A stretch of 32,200 nt of DNA from Spirochaetaceae bacterium (GCA_026418115.1 JAOABY010000021.1:1-32200), one strand, 5' to 3'; shown: positions 24,144 through 32,105, numbered from the stretch's first letter. Notes: generated by a model not told the origin, from the letters alone. Numbers and translations: made by a program.

Positions 24144-25604
24144 TCATTCTCCCCGCATTGCAACCACAGGCTCGATCCTCAGGGCAAGCATCACCGGGTA
24201 CAGCGACGTGCCCAGACTCATGACCAGTATCCATGCGAAGGCTCTGAGCGCTGCTCCCAGCGTTACAACGGGCCTGAGTACCCTGCCGCCAAAGAGCGCT
24301 TCAAAAAACAGCGACGGCGCGCGTACCCCCACTTTGCCGAGCACCAGCAGCAGGATCAGGCCAACCAGAAGCCCTGCCGCCCCTGCCAGCACCGCAAGAA
24401 AGGTTGTCTCAAGGAGTATCATCCTCCGCACAACTCTCCGTTTTGCACCGATTGCTCGGAGTGTACCGATTTCATACAGACGCTCGTTGAGGGAAATCAC
24501 CAGCACATTCATCATGATAGCCACCACAACGACGGCGACCACTGCCACCAGCGCATCGAATACAAGCCTGATCGTCTGCGCAGTACGAGCCACCTTTCCC
24601 GCGCCCTGGATCCAGTCCTGTACTCGATCTCCATCGCCGATACTGGCAGCAACCTTGGCAAGCTCTTTCTGCAGGGACTTTGTGTTCGCGCCAGGAACCA
24701 TGCGGATCAGCAGAAACTGCCAGGCAGGTTCGGCAGCAGGCAGCGAGGATGCCGCCTGTTTCTCTCCAGCGCTGCTCGCCGCCGTCTGGTCCGATGCATG
24801 CGCTTTTTGCTGGTCCTGTTCTGCGAACAATGAGTCGAACAGCGTATCAGGATCGAAAGACTGCACGAACGCTGCCTCCCTGCCTGTCAGCACAGGCGGT
24901 CCATCCCGGAGACTTGCAAACCCCAGCAGATCGCGCAGCACATCGGCATCCGTAAGCGAAACACCAGCCAGCTGCTCGTTGCTCTGGTTGAAGCGCACAA
25001 TACCCTGCACCTTCACCTCCCGGATCACGGTGCCAGCCCCTTCTGCAAGCGCAGTCATAATGATGGTACTGCCCGGTCCCAGCAGGGAACCGCTCTGCTG
25101 CTGCAGCATGGTTCTCATGCGCTCCGAGAGCAGTACCCATCCATGCGAGCCTTCTTCCGGCCAGGCTCCTTCCACGATGCTCACATTGCCGCTGAAGAAT
25201 GCTCTGTAGGCTTCGCTTTCGACGCCAAAGCAGACTCCCGACCCCAGCTCCGTCTCACCCATCCCGAAGGAAATCTTTCCGCTCAGCATGGGCAGTGTGG
25301 CACGCACATCCTTTCTGCCCGCGAGAAATGTCTGATACTGACTGATTTTCGCGATATGAGGAAGCACCTCTTCACTTCCGGCCGTCTCTCCCAGCACGGT
25401 GACGGGAAAATCCGTAGGACCCGTCACCATCAGATCACCTGTAAAGCCTTCAATGAACATGCTTCTCAATCCACTGATGGTGGTATCGATCATCGAATTC
25501 CCCACAAACAGGAGAAAGATGCCGATACCCATGATTGAGGCTATGAGCGCCGATTTGGCTTTGTGGAGGCCGAGATTCCCCCATGCCAGGCGTGCTGCAA
25601 TCAT
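24144..25604 (-). CDS. FtsX/LolCE-type ABC permease (first of pair)
   Basis: The 486-residue protein has the same build as its neighbour: helix 1 at about 17-38 (SALIASIMGIGIFLLFVGNSM), a periplasmic domain of about 300 residues, and a C-terminal three-helix FtsX core (ISLNERLYEIGTLRAIGAKRRVVRRMILLETTFLAVLAG) ending MLALRIEPVVAMRGE. The periplasmic domain contains an Ala/Ser/Gln-rich low-complexity insert at about residues 266-290 (FAEQDQQKAHASDQTAASSA) that is absent from the partner. The ATG overlaps the stop of the ATPase gene by 4 nt. Two different permeases with one ATPase recall LolC/LolE with LolD, and the LolA-like gene downstream agrees. Substrate unknown. Confidence 0.9.
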   Translation of the reverse strand: MIAARLAWGNLGLHKAKSALIASIMGIGIFLLFVGNSMIDTTISGLRSMFIEGFTGDLMVTGPTDFPVTVLGETAGSEEVLPHIAKISQYQTFLAGRKDVRATLPMLSGKISFGMGETELGSGVCFGVESEAYRAFFSGNVSIVEGAWPEEGSHGWVLLSERMRTMLQQQSGSLLGPGSTIIMTALAEGAGTVIREVKVQGIVRFNQSNEQLAGVSLTDADVLRDLLGFASLRDGPPVLTGREAAFVQSFDPDTLFDSLFAEQDQQKAHASDQTAASSAGEKQAASSLPAAEPAWQFLLIRMVPGANTKSLQKELAKVAASIGDGDRVQDWIQGAGKVARTAQTIRLVFDALVAVVAVVVVAIMMNVLVISLNERLYEIGTLRAIGAKRRVVRRMILLETTFLAVLAGAAGLLVGLILLLVLGKVGVRAPSLFFEALFGGRVLRPVVTLGAALRAFAWILVMSLGTSLYPVMLALRIEPVVAMRGE

Positions 25605-26380
25605 GAGCCATGCCTCCCTGTGAGTCTCAGGCTGCTCTGCAACGCCATGCCTTCCATGCCTGCAGCATCCATCACCATGGACTTTCTTCTGTTTTCCACA
25701 ATACGGCCATCTCTGAGCCTGATGACATGATCTGCCTCATGCTCGATATCCGGATCATGGGTACTGAAAATGAAGGTAGTGCCAAAGGTTTCGTTCATGT
25801 GCCGCATGAGGCGCAGGATGCTCTCGCCTGTTGCAGAATCGAGATTGGCAGTCGGCTCATCCGCGAGTACAAGCGCCGGTTTCATGACCAGCGCTCGAGC
25901 GATCGCCACCCTCTGTCGCTGACCTCCTGAGAGTTCGGCTGGCCGGTGACGCATGCGGTCGGCTAGTCCGACATTCTCTATCAGAAAATCGACCCATTCC
26001 CGACGCTGTCGCCGCTCCTCCTCTCCGATGTTCGTATCGAGCATGAGCGGAAGCTCGACATTCTCCCTGATATTCAACACAGGGATAAGATTGAAGGTCT
26101 GAAAGATGAACCCGATGGCATGATGCCGCAATTCCGTCAGCTCATCATCATTCAGCTCTGAAGTACGTCTGCCGAGTACGGTCACGATGCCCGAACTCGG
26201 CTTGTCCACGCATCCGATAAGGTTGAGTATGGTCGTCTTCCCCGATCCCGAAGGACCTGCGATGGTCACAAAATCGCCCGCCTGAATCTCCAGGCTGACT
26301 TCCTTCAATGCCTCTACCTGCACTTCATCCAGACGGTATGCCTTGCCGACTCTGTCAAGCGCTACGATTGTTTCTGCCAT
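25601..26380 (-). CDS. LolD/MacB-type ABC transporter ATPase
   Basis: This 259-residue ATPase drives the two FtsX-type permeases encoded after it. Motifs in order: Walker A GPSGSGKTT (42-50), Q-loop FIFQTFNLIPVLNIRENVELPL, signature LSGGQRQ (150-156), Walker B LVLADEP (170-176) followed by TANLDS, and the switch His in FIFSTHDP. The FNLIP..ENVELP sequence is characteristic of the LolD/MacB branch. It has about 25 extra residues at the C-terminus after the usual RLRDGRIV. It is the first gene of a minus-strand operon and overlaps the next gene by 4 nt. It is named by family; whether it serves canonical lipoprotein export or a specialised cargo is open. Confidence 0.93.
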   Translation of the reverse strand: MAETIVALDRVGKAYRLDEVQVEALKEVSLEIQAGDFVTIAGPSGSGKTTILNLIGCVDKPSSGIVTVLGRRTSELNDDELTELRHHAIGFIFQTFNLIPVLNIRENVELPLMLDTNIGEEERRQRREWVDFLIENVGLADRMRHRPAELSGGQRQRVAIARALVMKPALVLADEPTANLDSATGESILRLMRHMNETFGTTFIFSTHDPDIEHEADHVIRLRDGRIVENRRKSMVMDAAGMEGMALQSSLRLTGRHGS

Positions 26381-26536
26381 GATATCCCTTTATCTGTATG
26401 CTACAGGCAAAGAGTATCGCACGCTGACTTTTCATGCCATAAAAATGTAGTGAAACCTTTATGAATGAAAATAACGGCATCCGCTGCCATGGAGAAGTAG
26501 CAAGAATATTGCTGTTTCTGTATACTTGCAGCCATC
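26381..26536. promoter_or_regulatory. Divergent promoter region of the trans-envelope and quinone operons
   Basis: This 156-bp spacer is clearly richer in A+T than the genes around it. Toward ubiD it holds TATACT at 26521-26526, with a weak TAGCAA 17 bp before it (26498-26503). Toward the ATPase gene the best -10 candidate is GATACT on the minus strand (26418-26413), without a convincing -35 box. AAGGG stands a few nt before the ATPase ATG. No clear operator palindrome was found. Confidence 0.5.
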
Positions 26537-27988
26537 ATGGCATATCAGGGATTGCAGGAATTTCTCGCACGACTCGAGGCAGCGGGCGAGCTCGTACGCA
26601 TCCGGACGGAAGTCGATCCGATACTTGAGATTACCGAAATTGCCGACAGAGTCATGCGAAAAGGTGGCCCGGCTCTGCTCTTCGAAAAGGTGAGGGGGTC
26701 GGAATGGCCGCTCATCATCAATGCCTATGGCTCGGAACGCCGCATGGCATGGGCACTGGGAGCCGAGAGCCTGGATGAAAAGGCAGCCGCAATTTCTGAG
26801 CTGCTGGCCTGGGGCTGGTCACAGCTCAGAGACTTTTCACTGCTCAGTACCCTGCCCTCCGCGCTTCCCAAAATTCCCCTTGCCCGGGCCCTCCTCCCGA
26901 AGAAGGTGCGCCACGCTCCCTGCCGCGAGGTGGTGGATCCCCGGGGCTTCGACAGCCTTCCCATACTGCAGTGCTGGCCGGACGATGGTGGTCGATTTCT
27001 GACGCTTCCTGTGGTGTGTACCATAGACCCTGAAACAGGTGCCCAGAACTGGGGCATGTACCGGATGCAGGTGTATGACGACCGCACCGCAGGCATGCAC
27101 TGGCACATCCACAAGGATGGCGCTCATTTCTTTGCAAAATATAGCAAGGCTGGACGGCGCATGCCGGTGGTGATAGCGCTCGGTGGCGACCCTGCAGTCA
27201 CCTACGCCTCGACAGCCCCGCTCCCTGAAGGCATCTGGGAAGCAATGTTTGCAGGATTCCTGCGGGGCAAACCTGCCGAAGTCGTCTCCATCGGTGATAC
27301 CGGTATCCTGGCTCCGGCCGATGCCGAATTCATTCTAGAAGGATACGTTGATCCGGGAGAGATGCGGATGGAAGGACCTTTCGGCGATCATACCGGCTTC
27401 TATTCGCTTCCGGATCTCTACCCGGTGTTCCATCTTGAGCGCATCACGCGGAGGCGACAGCCTGTCTATCCTGCCACCATCGTAGGAATTCCTCCCAAAG
27501 AGGACTGCTATCTGGCCAAGGCGACCGAACGGCTTTTCCTGCCTTTGCTCCGCCAGCTCTGCCCTGAAATTACCGATCTCTCCATGCCGCTGGAGGGTGT
27601 GTTCCACAACTGCGTACTTGTCTCGATCCGCAAGCGTTACCCAGGTCAGGCACGGAAAGTCATGCATTTCCTCTGGGGCATGGGGCAACTGATGTACACC
27701 AAGCTCATTGTGGTGGTCGATGACGATATCGAGCTCAGCGATCTCTCCATGGTGGCCTGGCGCGTTTTCAATAACATTGATGCATCCCGCGATCTGGTGT
27801 TCTCGGATGGCCCGCTCGATGCGCTCGATCATTCTTCTCCCCGCCCCCGTTTTGGCACCAGACTGGGCATCGATGCCACCAGAAAGCTGCCTGAGGAAGG
27901 ACATGACCGGGAGTGGCCCGAGCCACTGCGCATGCGCAAGGATGTTGTGGAACTGGTCGACCGCAGGTGGAAGGAATATGGCATCTGA
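26537..27988 (+). CDS. UbiD-family decarboxylase (menaquinone, futalosine pathway candidate)
   Basis: UbiD enzymes remove a carboxyl group from aromatic or unsaturated acids using prenylated FMN made by UbiX. The 483-residue protein has the canonical start (AYQGLQEFLARLEAAGELVRI), NWGMYRMQVYDDRTAGMHWHIHKDGAHFF for cofactor and metal binding, ALGGDPAVTYASTAPLPEG, the active-site region EGPFGDHTGFY, and VVVDDDIELSDLSMVAWRVFNNID. The following UbiA- and UbiX-type genes point to late quinone synthesis, and the UbiA protein looks like the futalosine-pathway MqnP, which would make this protein MqnL-like. It has no Shine-Dalgarno; a TATACT box ends 10 nt before the ATG, suggesting a leaderless transcript. 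The next gene overlaps by 11 nt. Confidence 0.9.
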   Translation: MAYQGLQEFLARLEAAGELVRIRTEVDPILEITEIADRVMRKGGPALLFEKVRGSEWPLIINAYGSERRMAWALGAESLDEKAAAISELLAWGWSQLRDFSLLSTLPSALPKIPLARALLPKKVRHAPCREVVDPRGFDSLPILQCWPDDGGRFLTLPVVCTIDPETGAQNWGMYRMQVYDDRTAGMHWHIHKDGAHFFAKYSKAGRRMPVVIALGGDPAVTYASTAPLPEGIWEAMFAGFLRGKPAEVVSIGDTGILAPADAEFILEGYVDPGEMRMEGPFGDHTGFYSLPDLYPVFHLERITRRRQPVYPATIVGIPPKEDCYLAKATERLFLPLLRQLCPEITDLSMPLEGVFHNCVLVSIRKRYPGQARKVMHFLWGMGQLMYTKLIVVVDDDIELSDLSMVAWRVFNNIDASRDLVFSDGPLDALDHSSPRPRFGTRLGIDATRKLPEEGHDREWPEPLRMRKDVVELVDRRWKEYGI

Positions 27989-28856
27989 ACGGCAGAGTCT
28001 CTGGAGTCGTCTGCGTATGCTGGGCGATTCCGTGATGATCACCCATACGCTCTTTTCTCTCCCCTTTGCGGTGAGTGCCGTGCTGCTGGAAACAGCAGGC
28101 AGGCCGCCCGCCAACAAGGTGTTCTGGATTGTGCTGGCGGCATTCGGGGCGAGAAATGGCGCCAATGCCTTGAACCGGATCATCGACCGAGACATCGATG
28201 CGCGAAACCCCCGCACCGCTGACCGCCATCTGCCACAAGGCACACTCACGGTGCGTGAGCTCTGGCTTTTTGCAGCAGGCATGCTGGCGCTGCTGGTGCT
28301 TGCCGCCGCCATGCTCAATCCGCTCTGCGTTGCCCTCCTCCCGGTGGCAGGAATCCTCGTGTTTGGATATTCCTATACCAAACGTTTTACCTGGCTCTGC
28401 CACTACTGGCTGGGTGTCGCATGTTCGGCAGCGGTCATGGGTGCGTTTCTGGGCATCTCCGGGGCGTTCGCATGGCGTTATTTCCCGCTCACCGGCGGTG
28501 TGGCGCTCTGGGGTGCAGGATTCGATATCCTCTATGCCCTGCAGGACATCGAGTTCGACAGAAAGGAAGGATTGCATTCGATTCCTGCCCGGTTCGGCGA
28601 AACCGGAGCAAGAATCATCGCCGCATTGAGCCATCTCGGTGCACTCGCAGGCATGGGAAGTGTCTTTCTGTTCTGGCCTGCTCCTGGTCTCTTTCTCGGC
28701 ATCGCGCTTGCAGCGTGTGCCATACTGCTCGTTCTGGAACATGTTGTATCGCTGCGCGCTACCAGTCACCGCATCAAGATAGCTGCGTATACCATGAACC
28801 AGATCATTCCTCTTGTCTATCTTTGCGGTGTTGCGCTTGATATCTACGTTGGATAG
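27978..28856 (+). CDS. UbiA-family polyprenyltransferase (MqnP-like)
   Basis: This 292-residue membrane enzyme attaches a polyprenyl chain to an aromatic acid. It has about eight membrane helices and both Asp-rich motifs: NRIIDRDIDARNPRTADRHLP (Asp70, Asp74) and LQDIEFDRKEGLHSIPARFG. The NPRTADR sequence and length match the UbiA-like prenyltransferases of futalosine menaquinone producers and 4-hydroxybenzoate prenyltransferases. The start at ATG 27978 lies inside the end of ubiD (11-nt overlap), with AAGGA 3 nt and AGGTGG 9 nt before it; the longer open frame upstream is out of frame with ubiD coding and unlikely to be real. The order decarboxylase-prenyltransferase-flavin prenyltransferase forms one pathway unit. 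Confidence 0.9.
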   Translation: MASERQSLWSRLRMLGDSVMITHTLFSLPFAVSAVLLETAGRPPANKVFWIVLAAFGARNGANALNRIIDRDIDARNPRTADRHLPQGTLTVRELWLFAAGMLALLVLAAAMLNPLCVALLPVAGILVFGYSYTKRFTWLCHYWLGVACSAAVMGAFLGISGAFAWRYFPLTGGVALWGAGFDILYALQDIEFDRKEGLHSIPARFGETGARIIAALSHLGALAGMGSVFLFWPAPGLFLGIALAACAILLVLEHVVSLRATSHRIKIAAYTMNQIIPLVYLCGVALDIYVG

Positions 28857-28865
28857 AATGAAATC

Positions 28866-29459
28866 ATGGCGATGCGTGTTCTGGTGTGCATCACGGGCGC
28901 TTCGGGAGCCCTGTATCCTCTGCGCCTGATTGCGGCGCTCACCGCACGGGGAGTCGCGCTCCATGTGATCGCCACGCCATGGGGAGGGCGAGTCATACTT
29001 GAAGAAACCGCACGTCCCCTGGGATACTGGCTCAACAGGCTCAGATACCATGGCGGGCCGGGAGGAAGCGCTGCGCTGGTGACTCTGCATGCCAGCGATG
29101 ATTTTTCGTCGCCACTTGCTTCCGGATCCTTCAGGCTGTCGGGTACTGTCGTAGCACCATGCTCGATGGGTACCATGGGCGCGCTTGCCAGCGGGACCTG
29201 CACGACACTTGTTCACAGAGCTGGCGCCGTTGCGCTCAAGGAAGGCTGGCCGCTCATTCTGGTACCGAGAGAAGCTCCGCTGTCCCTTATTGCACTGCGC
29301 TCCATGACCACGCTGAAAGAAGCGGGGGCAGTCATCATGCCGGCTTCTCCGAGTTTCTACAGCAGGCCAGCAACCATTGAGGCACTTGTTGATACCGTGG
29401 TGCACCGGGTGCTCGACCATCTCGGACTGGAAGCGCCTACTACTTCCCGATGGAGCTGA
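28866..29459 (+). CDS. ubiX: UbiX-family flavin prenyltransferase
   Basis: UbiX makes the prenylated FMN cofactor needed by UbiD. The 197-residue protein shows the family motifs: CITGASGALYPLRL at the N-terminus (FMN phosphate loop), VVAPCSMGTMGALASGT in the middle, and LILVPREAPLS for prenyl phosphate binding, followed by an Arg/Ser-rich closing helix. It starts 9 nt after the prenyltransferase gene without a strong ribosome binding site; ATG 28872 is a possible alternative two codons on. It serves as the cofactor partner of the UbiD enzyme encoded first in this operon. Confidence 0.95.
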   Translation: MAMRVLVCITGASGALYPLRLIAALTARGVALHVIATPWGGRVILEETARPLGYWLNRLRYHGGPGGSAALVTLHASDDFSSPLASGSFRLSGTVVAPCSMGTMGALASGTCTTLVHRAGAVALKEGWPLILVPREAPLSLIALRSMTTLKEAGAVIMPASPSFYSRPATIEALVDTVVHRVLDHLGLEAPTTSRWS

Positions 29460-29464
29460 TACCA

Positions 29465-30382
29465 ATGAGACACAACCTTATGCTCGTAACCGCCCTTCTG
29501 TTGGCAGTATGCTGTGTTGGTGGCGCGAGTGCCGCCGATCTCTCTGTCGGTGTGTTCGCAGATGCCGATTCATTGCCGCTCTATGTAGCGCAGCAGGAAG
29601 GGCTGTTTGCACGTGAAGGCATCAGCGTGGACCTCGTGCGTTTTGCGAGTGCCGTGGAACGTGATGCTGCCCTGCAGGCCGGCAGACTCGACGGAGCAAT
29701 CACTGATGTGCTTGCAGTCTATCTTTCACAGGCAGGCGGCACGCAGCTCCTGATCACCAGTCATTCCGATGGACGGTACGGTCTTGTTGCGGCGCCCAGC
29801 TCCCCCGTCAGGAACACAGCCGATCTGAAAGGCCGGAAAGTAGGTCTTTCGCTCAATACCGTGATCCATTATGTCGTCGATACCTCGCTTGCTGATGCAG
29901 GCGTCGATACCACAAAGGTCCAGCTTGTGCCTGTCCCGAAGATGCCGGTGCGGCTCGAGATGCTGCTGGCCGGCCAGGTCGATGCAGCCGCCATGCCCGA
30001 GCCCTTTCTGACAGCAGCAGCGATCCGTGGTGCACGCATTCTTGTCACCACCGACGACACAGGCATGGATGCAGGAGTCATCGCATTTACTGCAAAAGCT
30101 CTCTCGACGTCACTCCCCGCCATTAAGGCCTTCCATAAGGCTCTCTGGCTTGCCGGTCAGCGTATCAATGCAGATCCGGAGCGCTACCGGCCCATGCTGT
30201 CAGGAACACTCGGTTTCCCTGAAGAAGCTGCAGCAAAATTCAGATTCCCCAGATATCGCAAGCCGAGTCTGCCAACCTCTGCTTCACTGGATGCTGCAGC
30301 CAACTGGCTGCTCACCAAAGGCCTCCTGAAAGCCAGGCCTTCGTCGCCCATCACGGATGACAGACCACTCGCCGGCTGGTGA
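29465..30382 (+). CDS. ABC transporter periplasmic binding protein, NMT1/SsuA/TauA-like
   Basis: This 305-residue exported binding protein has a signal peptide (MRHNLMLVTALLLAVCCVGGASA) and the NMT1/TauA-like fold: LSVGVFADADSLPLYVAQQEGLFAREGISVDLV, DGAITDVLAVYL, ADLKGRKVGLSLNTVIHYVV, and LLAGQVDAAAMPEPFLTAA. Such proteins bind small organic molecules such as sulfonates, nitrate, thiamine precursors or aromatic acids. The start at ATG 29465 has GGAG 9 nt upstream; ATG 29450, inside the end of ubiX, is an alternative. It lies between quinone genes and the fused ABC protein, in the same direction with minimal spacing, so the ligand may be a quinone precursor or another aromatic acid. That ligand is an inference only. 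Confidence 0.85.
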   Translation: MRHNLMLVTALLLAVCCVGGASAADLSVGVFADADSLPLYVAQQEGLFAREGISVDLVRFASAVERDAALQAGRLDGAITDVLAVYLSQAGGTQLLITSHSDGRYGLVAAPSSPVRNTADLKGRKVGLSLNTVIHYVVDTSLADAGVDTTKVQLVPVPKMPVRLEMLLAGQVDAAAMPEPFLTAAAIRGARILVTTDDTGMDAGVIAFTAKALSTSLPAIKAFHKALWLAGQRINADPERYRPMLSGTLGFPEEAAAKFRFPRYRKPSLPTSASLDAAANWLLTKGLLKARPSSPITDDRPLAGW

Positions 30383-30391
30383 ACGGAAACC

Positions 30392-31990
30392 ATGGTAGAG
30401 CTGCAGAACATAAGCTTCTCGTACAGAAGCAGAGGAAGCGAGATACCGGTATTTTCGAATCTGAACTGCCATTTCAGAAAGGGCCGCATTACCGCGGTGC
30501 TGGGTCCTTCGGGATGTGGCAAGACGACCCTGCTCAGAATCATTGCAGGGCTCCTCAGCCCCGGTCAGGGCAGCGTCACCATCGATGGCCAGCCGCTGCC
30601 TGGTATCAGAAAGCACACGGCATTCATGTTCCAGGACTACGGACTTCTTCCGTGGCTAACGGTAGAGCGGAATGCTTCGCTCGGTCTTGAGGCTCAGGGT
30701 GTATCGGAGGATGTCAGAAACAGGCGCGTTGCAGCGATACTTGAGGAGCTGGGCCTTCTTGCATGGCGGCATGCCTATCCTGCCCGCCTCTCGGGCGGCA
30801 TGCAGCAGCGTGTCGCGCTGGCACGAGCGTTTGCTACCGAGGCTGATCTCATTCTCATGGATGAGCCGTTCTCCAGTCTCGATGCGCTCACGAGGGAGTC
30901 GCTGCAGGACATGCTCGCCTCGGCGCAACGAAATCATGGTACCACGATTATCCTGGTGACTCATTCAATCGAGGAGGCTGCTTTCCTTGCTGATGAGATA
31001 GTGGTGTTCAGTGGCAGCGTGCCAGCCGGTGAGCTCGCGGTGTACTCCAATCCCAGAGCCTGGCTGACTCATGAGGGTTCGGAAAGACCTCCACGGGAAC
31101 ACCATGCGTATCTGGAAACTGTTGGTGAGCTGCGGGCTCTCTTCGACCGGATGGTGGTCAACCACAAACCGGAAACATCCGGATCAGGCCATGTTTCACA
31201 ACAGCCAGGTCCTGCAGCAGCAGGATATGGTGCTGAGCGCTGGAAACAGCCTGCCCTGCGAACAGCCCAGATGCTGGCTGCAGCAATGGTGGTCACTCTG
31301 GCATGGGCTGGTCTTGCAACCTTGCTTGCCAAGCCATTTCTTCCTGCGCCAGCAGCAGTGTATGTACGCCTCGCACAGGCACTGCGCCAGGGAACGCTGA
31401 CAGGCCATGTGCTGATATCGCTGAAACGTGTGCTTCTCTCGCTCCTTGCAGCGGGAGTGCCGGCCTGGGCACTGGGGCTGCTGGCAGGGCGGATTCCTGC
31501 CCTGGATCATTTTCTCTCACCCCTGCTGTATCTCTTCCATCCATTGCCGAAGGTGGCCTTTCTGCCACTGCTGATGCTGTTTCTGGGTCTGGGAGATGCA
31601 TCAAAGATTGCGCTGATGGGGCTCGTGATTTTCGGTCAGCTTTTTGTTTCGGCGCGTGATGCGGCGAAACGCATTGCACCGGTGATGCTGGATTCCGTGC
31701 GTACCCTGGGAGGAGGCTCTCTCGGTACGCTCCGCTGGGTCATACTTCCCTCCACCCTGCCGGAGCTCTTCTCTGCGCTGCGTGTCAGTCTGGGCACCTC
31801 TATCGCCGTGCTCTTTCTTTCCGAAACCTTTGCATCGGTAAACGGACTGGGATGGTATATCATGGATGCATGGTCACGTATCGACTACCCCGATATGTAT
31901 GCATCAATTGTGGCGCTCTCGCTGTTCGGACTGGTGCTCTATCTGCTGCTGGATCTGCTTGAAACTGCAGTCATCCGCTGGCGGGCCTGA
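30392..31990 (+). CDS. Fused ABC importer: ATPase plus SsuC/TauC-type permease in one chain
   Basis: The 532-residue protein carries a full SsuB/TauB-type ATPase (residues 1 to about 225: Walker A GPSGCGKTT 38-46, FMFQDYGLLPWLTV Q-loop, LSGGMQQ 133-139, Walker B LILMDEP 153-159, switch His191) and, after a polar linker of about 60 residues, a complete BPD-type permease (about 290-532) with some six helices, including PLPKVAFLPLLMLFLGLGDASK and the coupling loop ..LDSVRTLGGGSLGTLRWVILPSTLPELFSAL. In most relatives these are two genes. There is no frameshift or stop: the frame is open across the linker. It stands 9 nt after the binding protein gene and completes the importer; dimerisation of the chain would give the usual 2+2 arrangement. 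Confidence 0.92.
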   Translation: MVELQNISFSYRSRGSEIPVFSNLNCHFRKGRITAVLGPSGCGKTTLLRIIAGLLSPGQGSVTIDGQPLPGIRKHTAFMFQDYGLLPWLTVERNASLGLEAQGVSEDVRNRRVAAILEELGLLAWRHAYPARLSGGMQQRVALARAFATEADLILMDEPFSSLDALTRESLQDMLASAQRNHGTTIILVTHSIEEAAFLADEIVVFSGSVPAGELAVYSNPRAWLTHEGSERPPREHHAYLETVGELRALFDRMVVNHKPETSGSGHVSQQPGPAAAGYGAERWKQPALRTAQMLAAAMVVTLAWAGLATLLAKPFLPAPAAVYVRLAQALRQGTLTGHVLISLKRVLLSLLAAGVPAWALGLLAGRIPALDHFLSPLLYLFHPLPKVAFLPLLMLFLGLGDASKIALMGLVIFGQLFVSARDAAKRIAPVMLDSVRTLGGGSLGTLRWVILPSTLPELFSALRVSLGTSIAVLFLSETFASVNGLGWYIMDAWSRIDYPDMYASIVALSLFGLVLYLLLDLLETAVIRWRA

Positions 31991-32105
31991 CGAACCTGCC
32001 AGTTCAACGTTTTTCCGATATGCCGGTCCGCCGCGCAGACCATTGCGAACACGGGATGCTGTTGCGCGGCGGATACACGGCGCCGCAAGGCGCCGTGCTG
32101 CACAC
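31991..32105. other. Convergent 3' spacer with two inverted repeats
   Basis: The 115-nt spacer between the fused ABC gene and the partial minus-strand gene has two inverted repeats. The first is an 11-bp perfect pair (32027-32037 with 32063-32073) around 25 nt. The second is a 9-bp perfect stem (32076-32084 with 32089-32097) closed by a GCAA tetraloop. Neither is followed by a clear T-run, although TTTTTCC stands just before the first at 32010-32016. Together they probably end both transcripts, or they belong to a repeat family. Confidence 0.6.

Noticed and set aside
23389-25209. Long open frame on the plus strand (606 codons) opposite the two FtsX permeases
   Set aside because: There is no recognisable domain, no ribosome binding site and a low-complexity Ser/Thr/Arg composition; the minus-strand genes are certain.
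27708-27977. Upstream extension of the UbiA-type prenyltransferase
   Set aside because: These 90 codons overlap the 3' end of ubiD in another frame and give a Trp/Ser/Cys-rich peptide unlike any UbiA start. The family N-terminus fits ATG 27978.
27768-29465. Long open frame on the minus strand (565 codons) across ubiD, ubiA and ubiX
   Set aside because: The peptide is rich in His, Arg, Gln and Cys with no domain, and lies opposite three genes with clear family motifs. It is a by-product of codon bias in a GC-rich genome.
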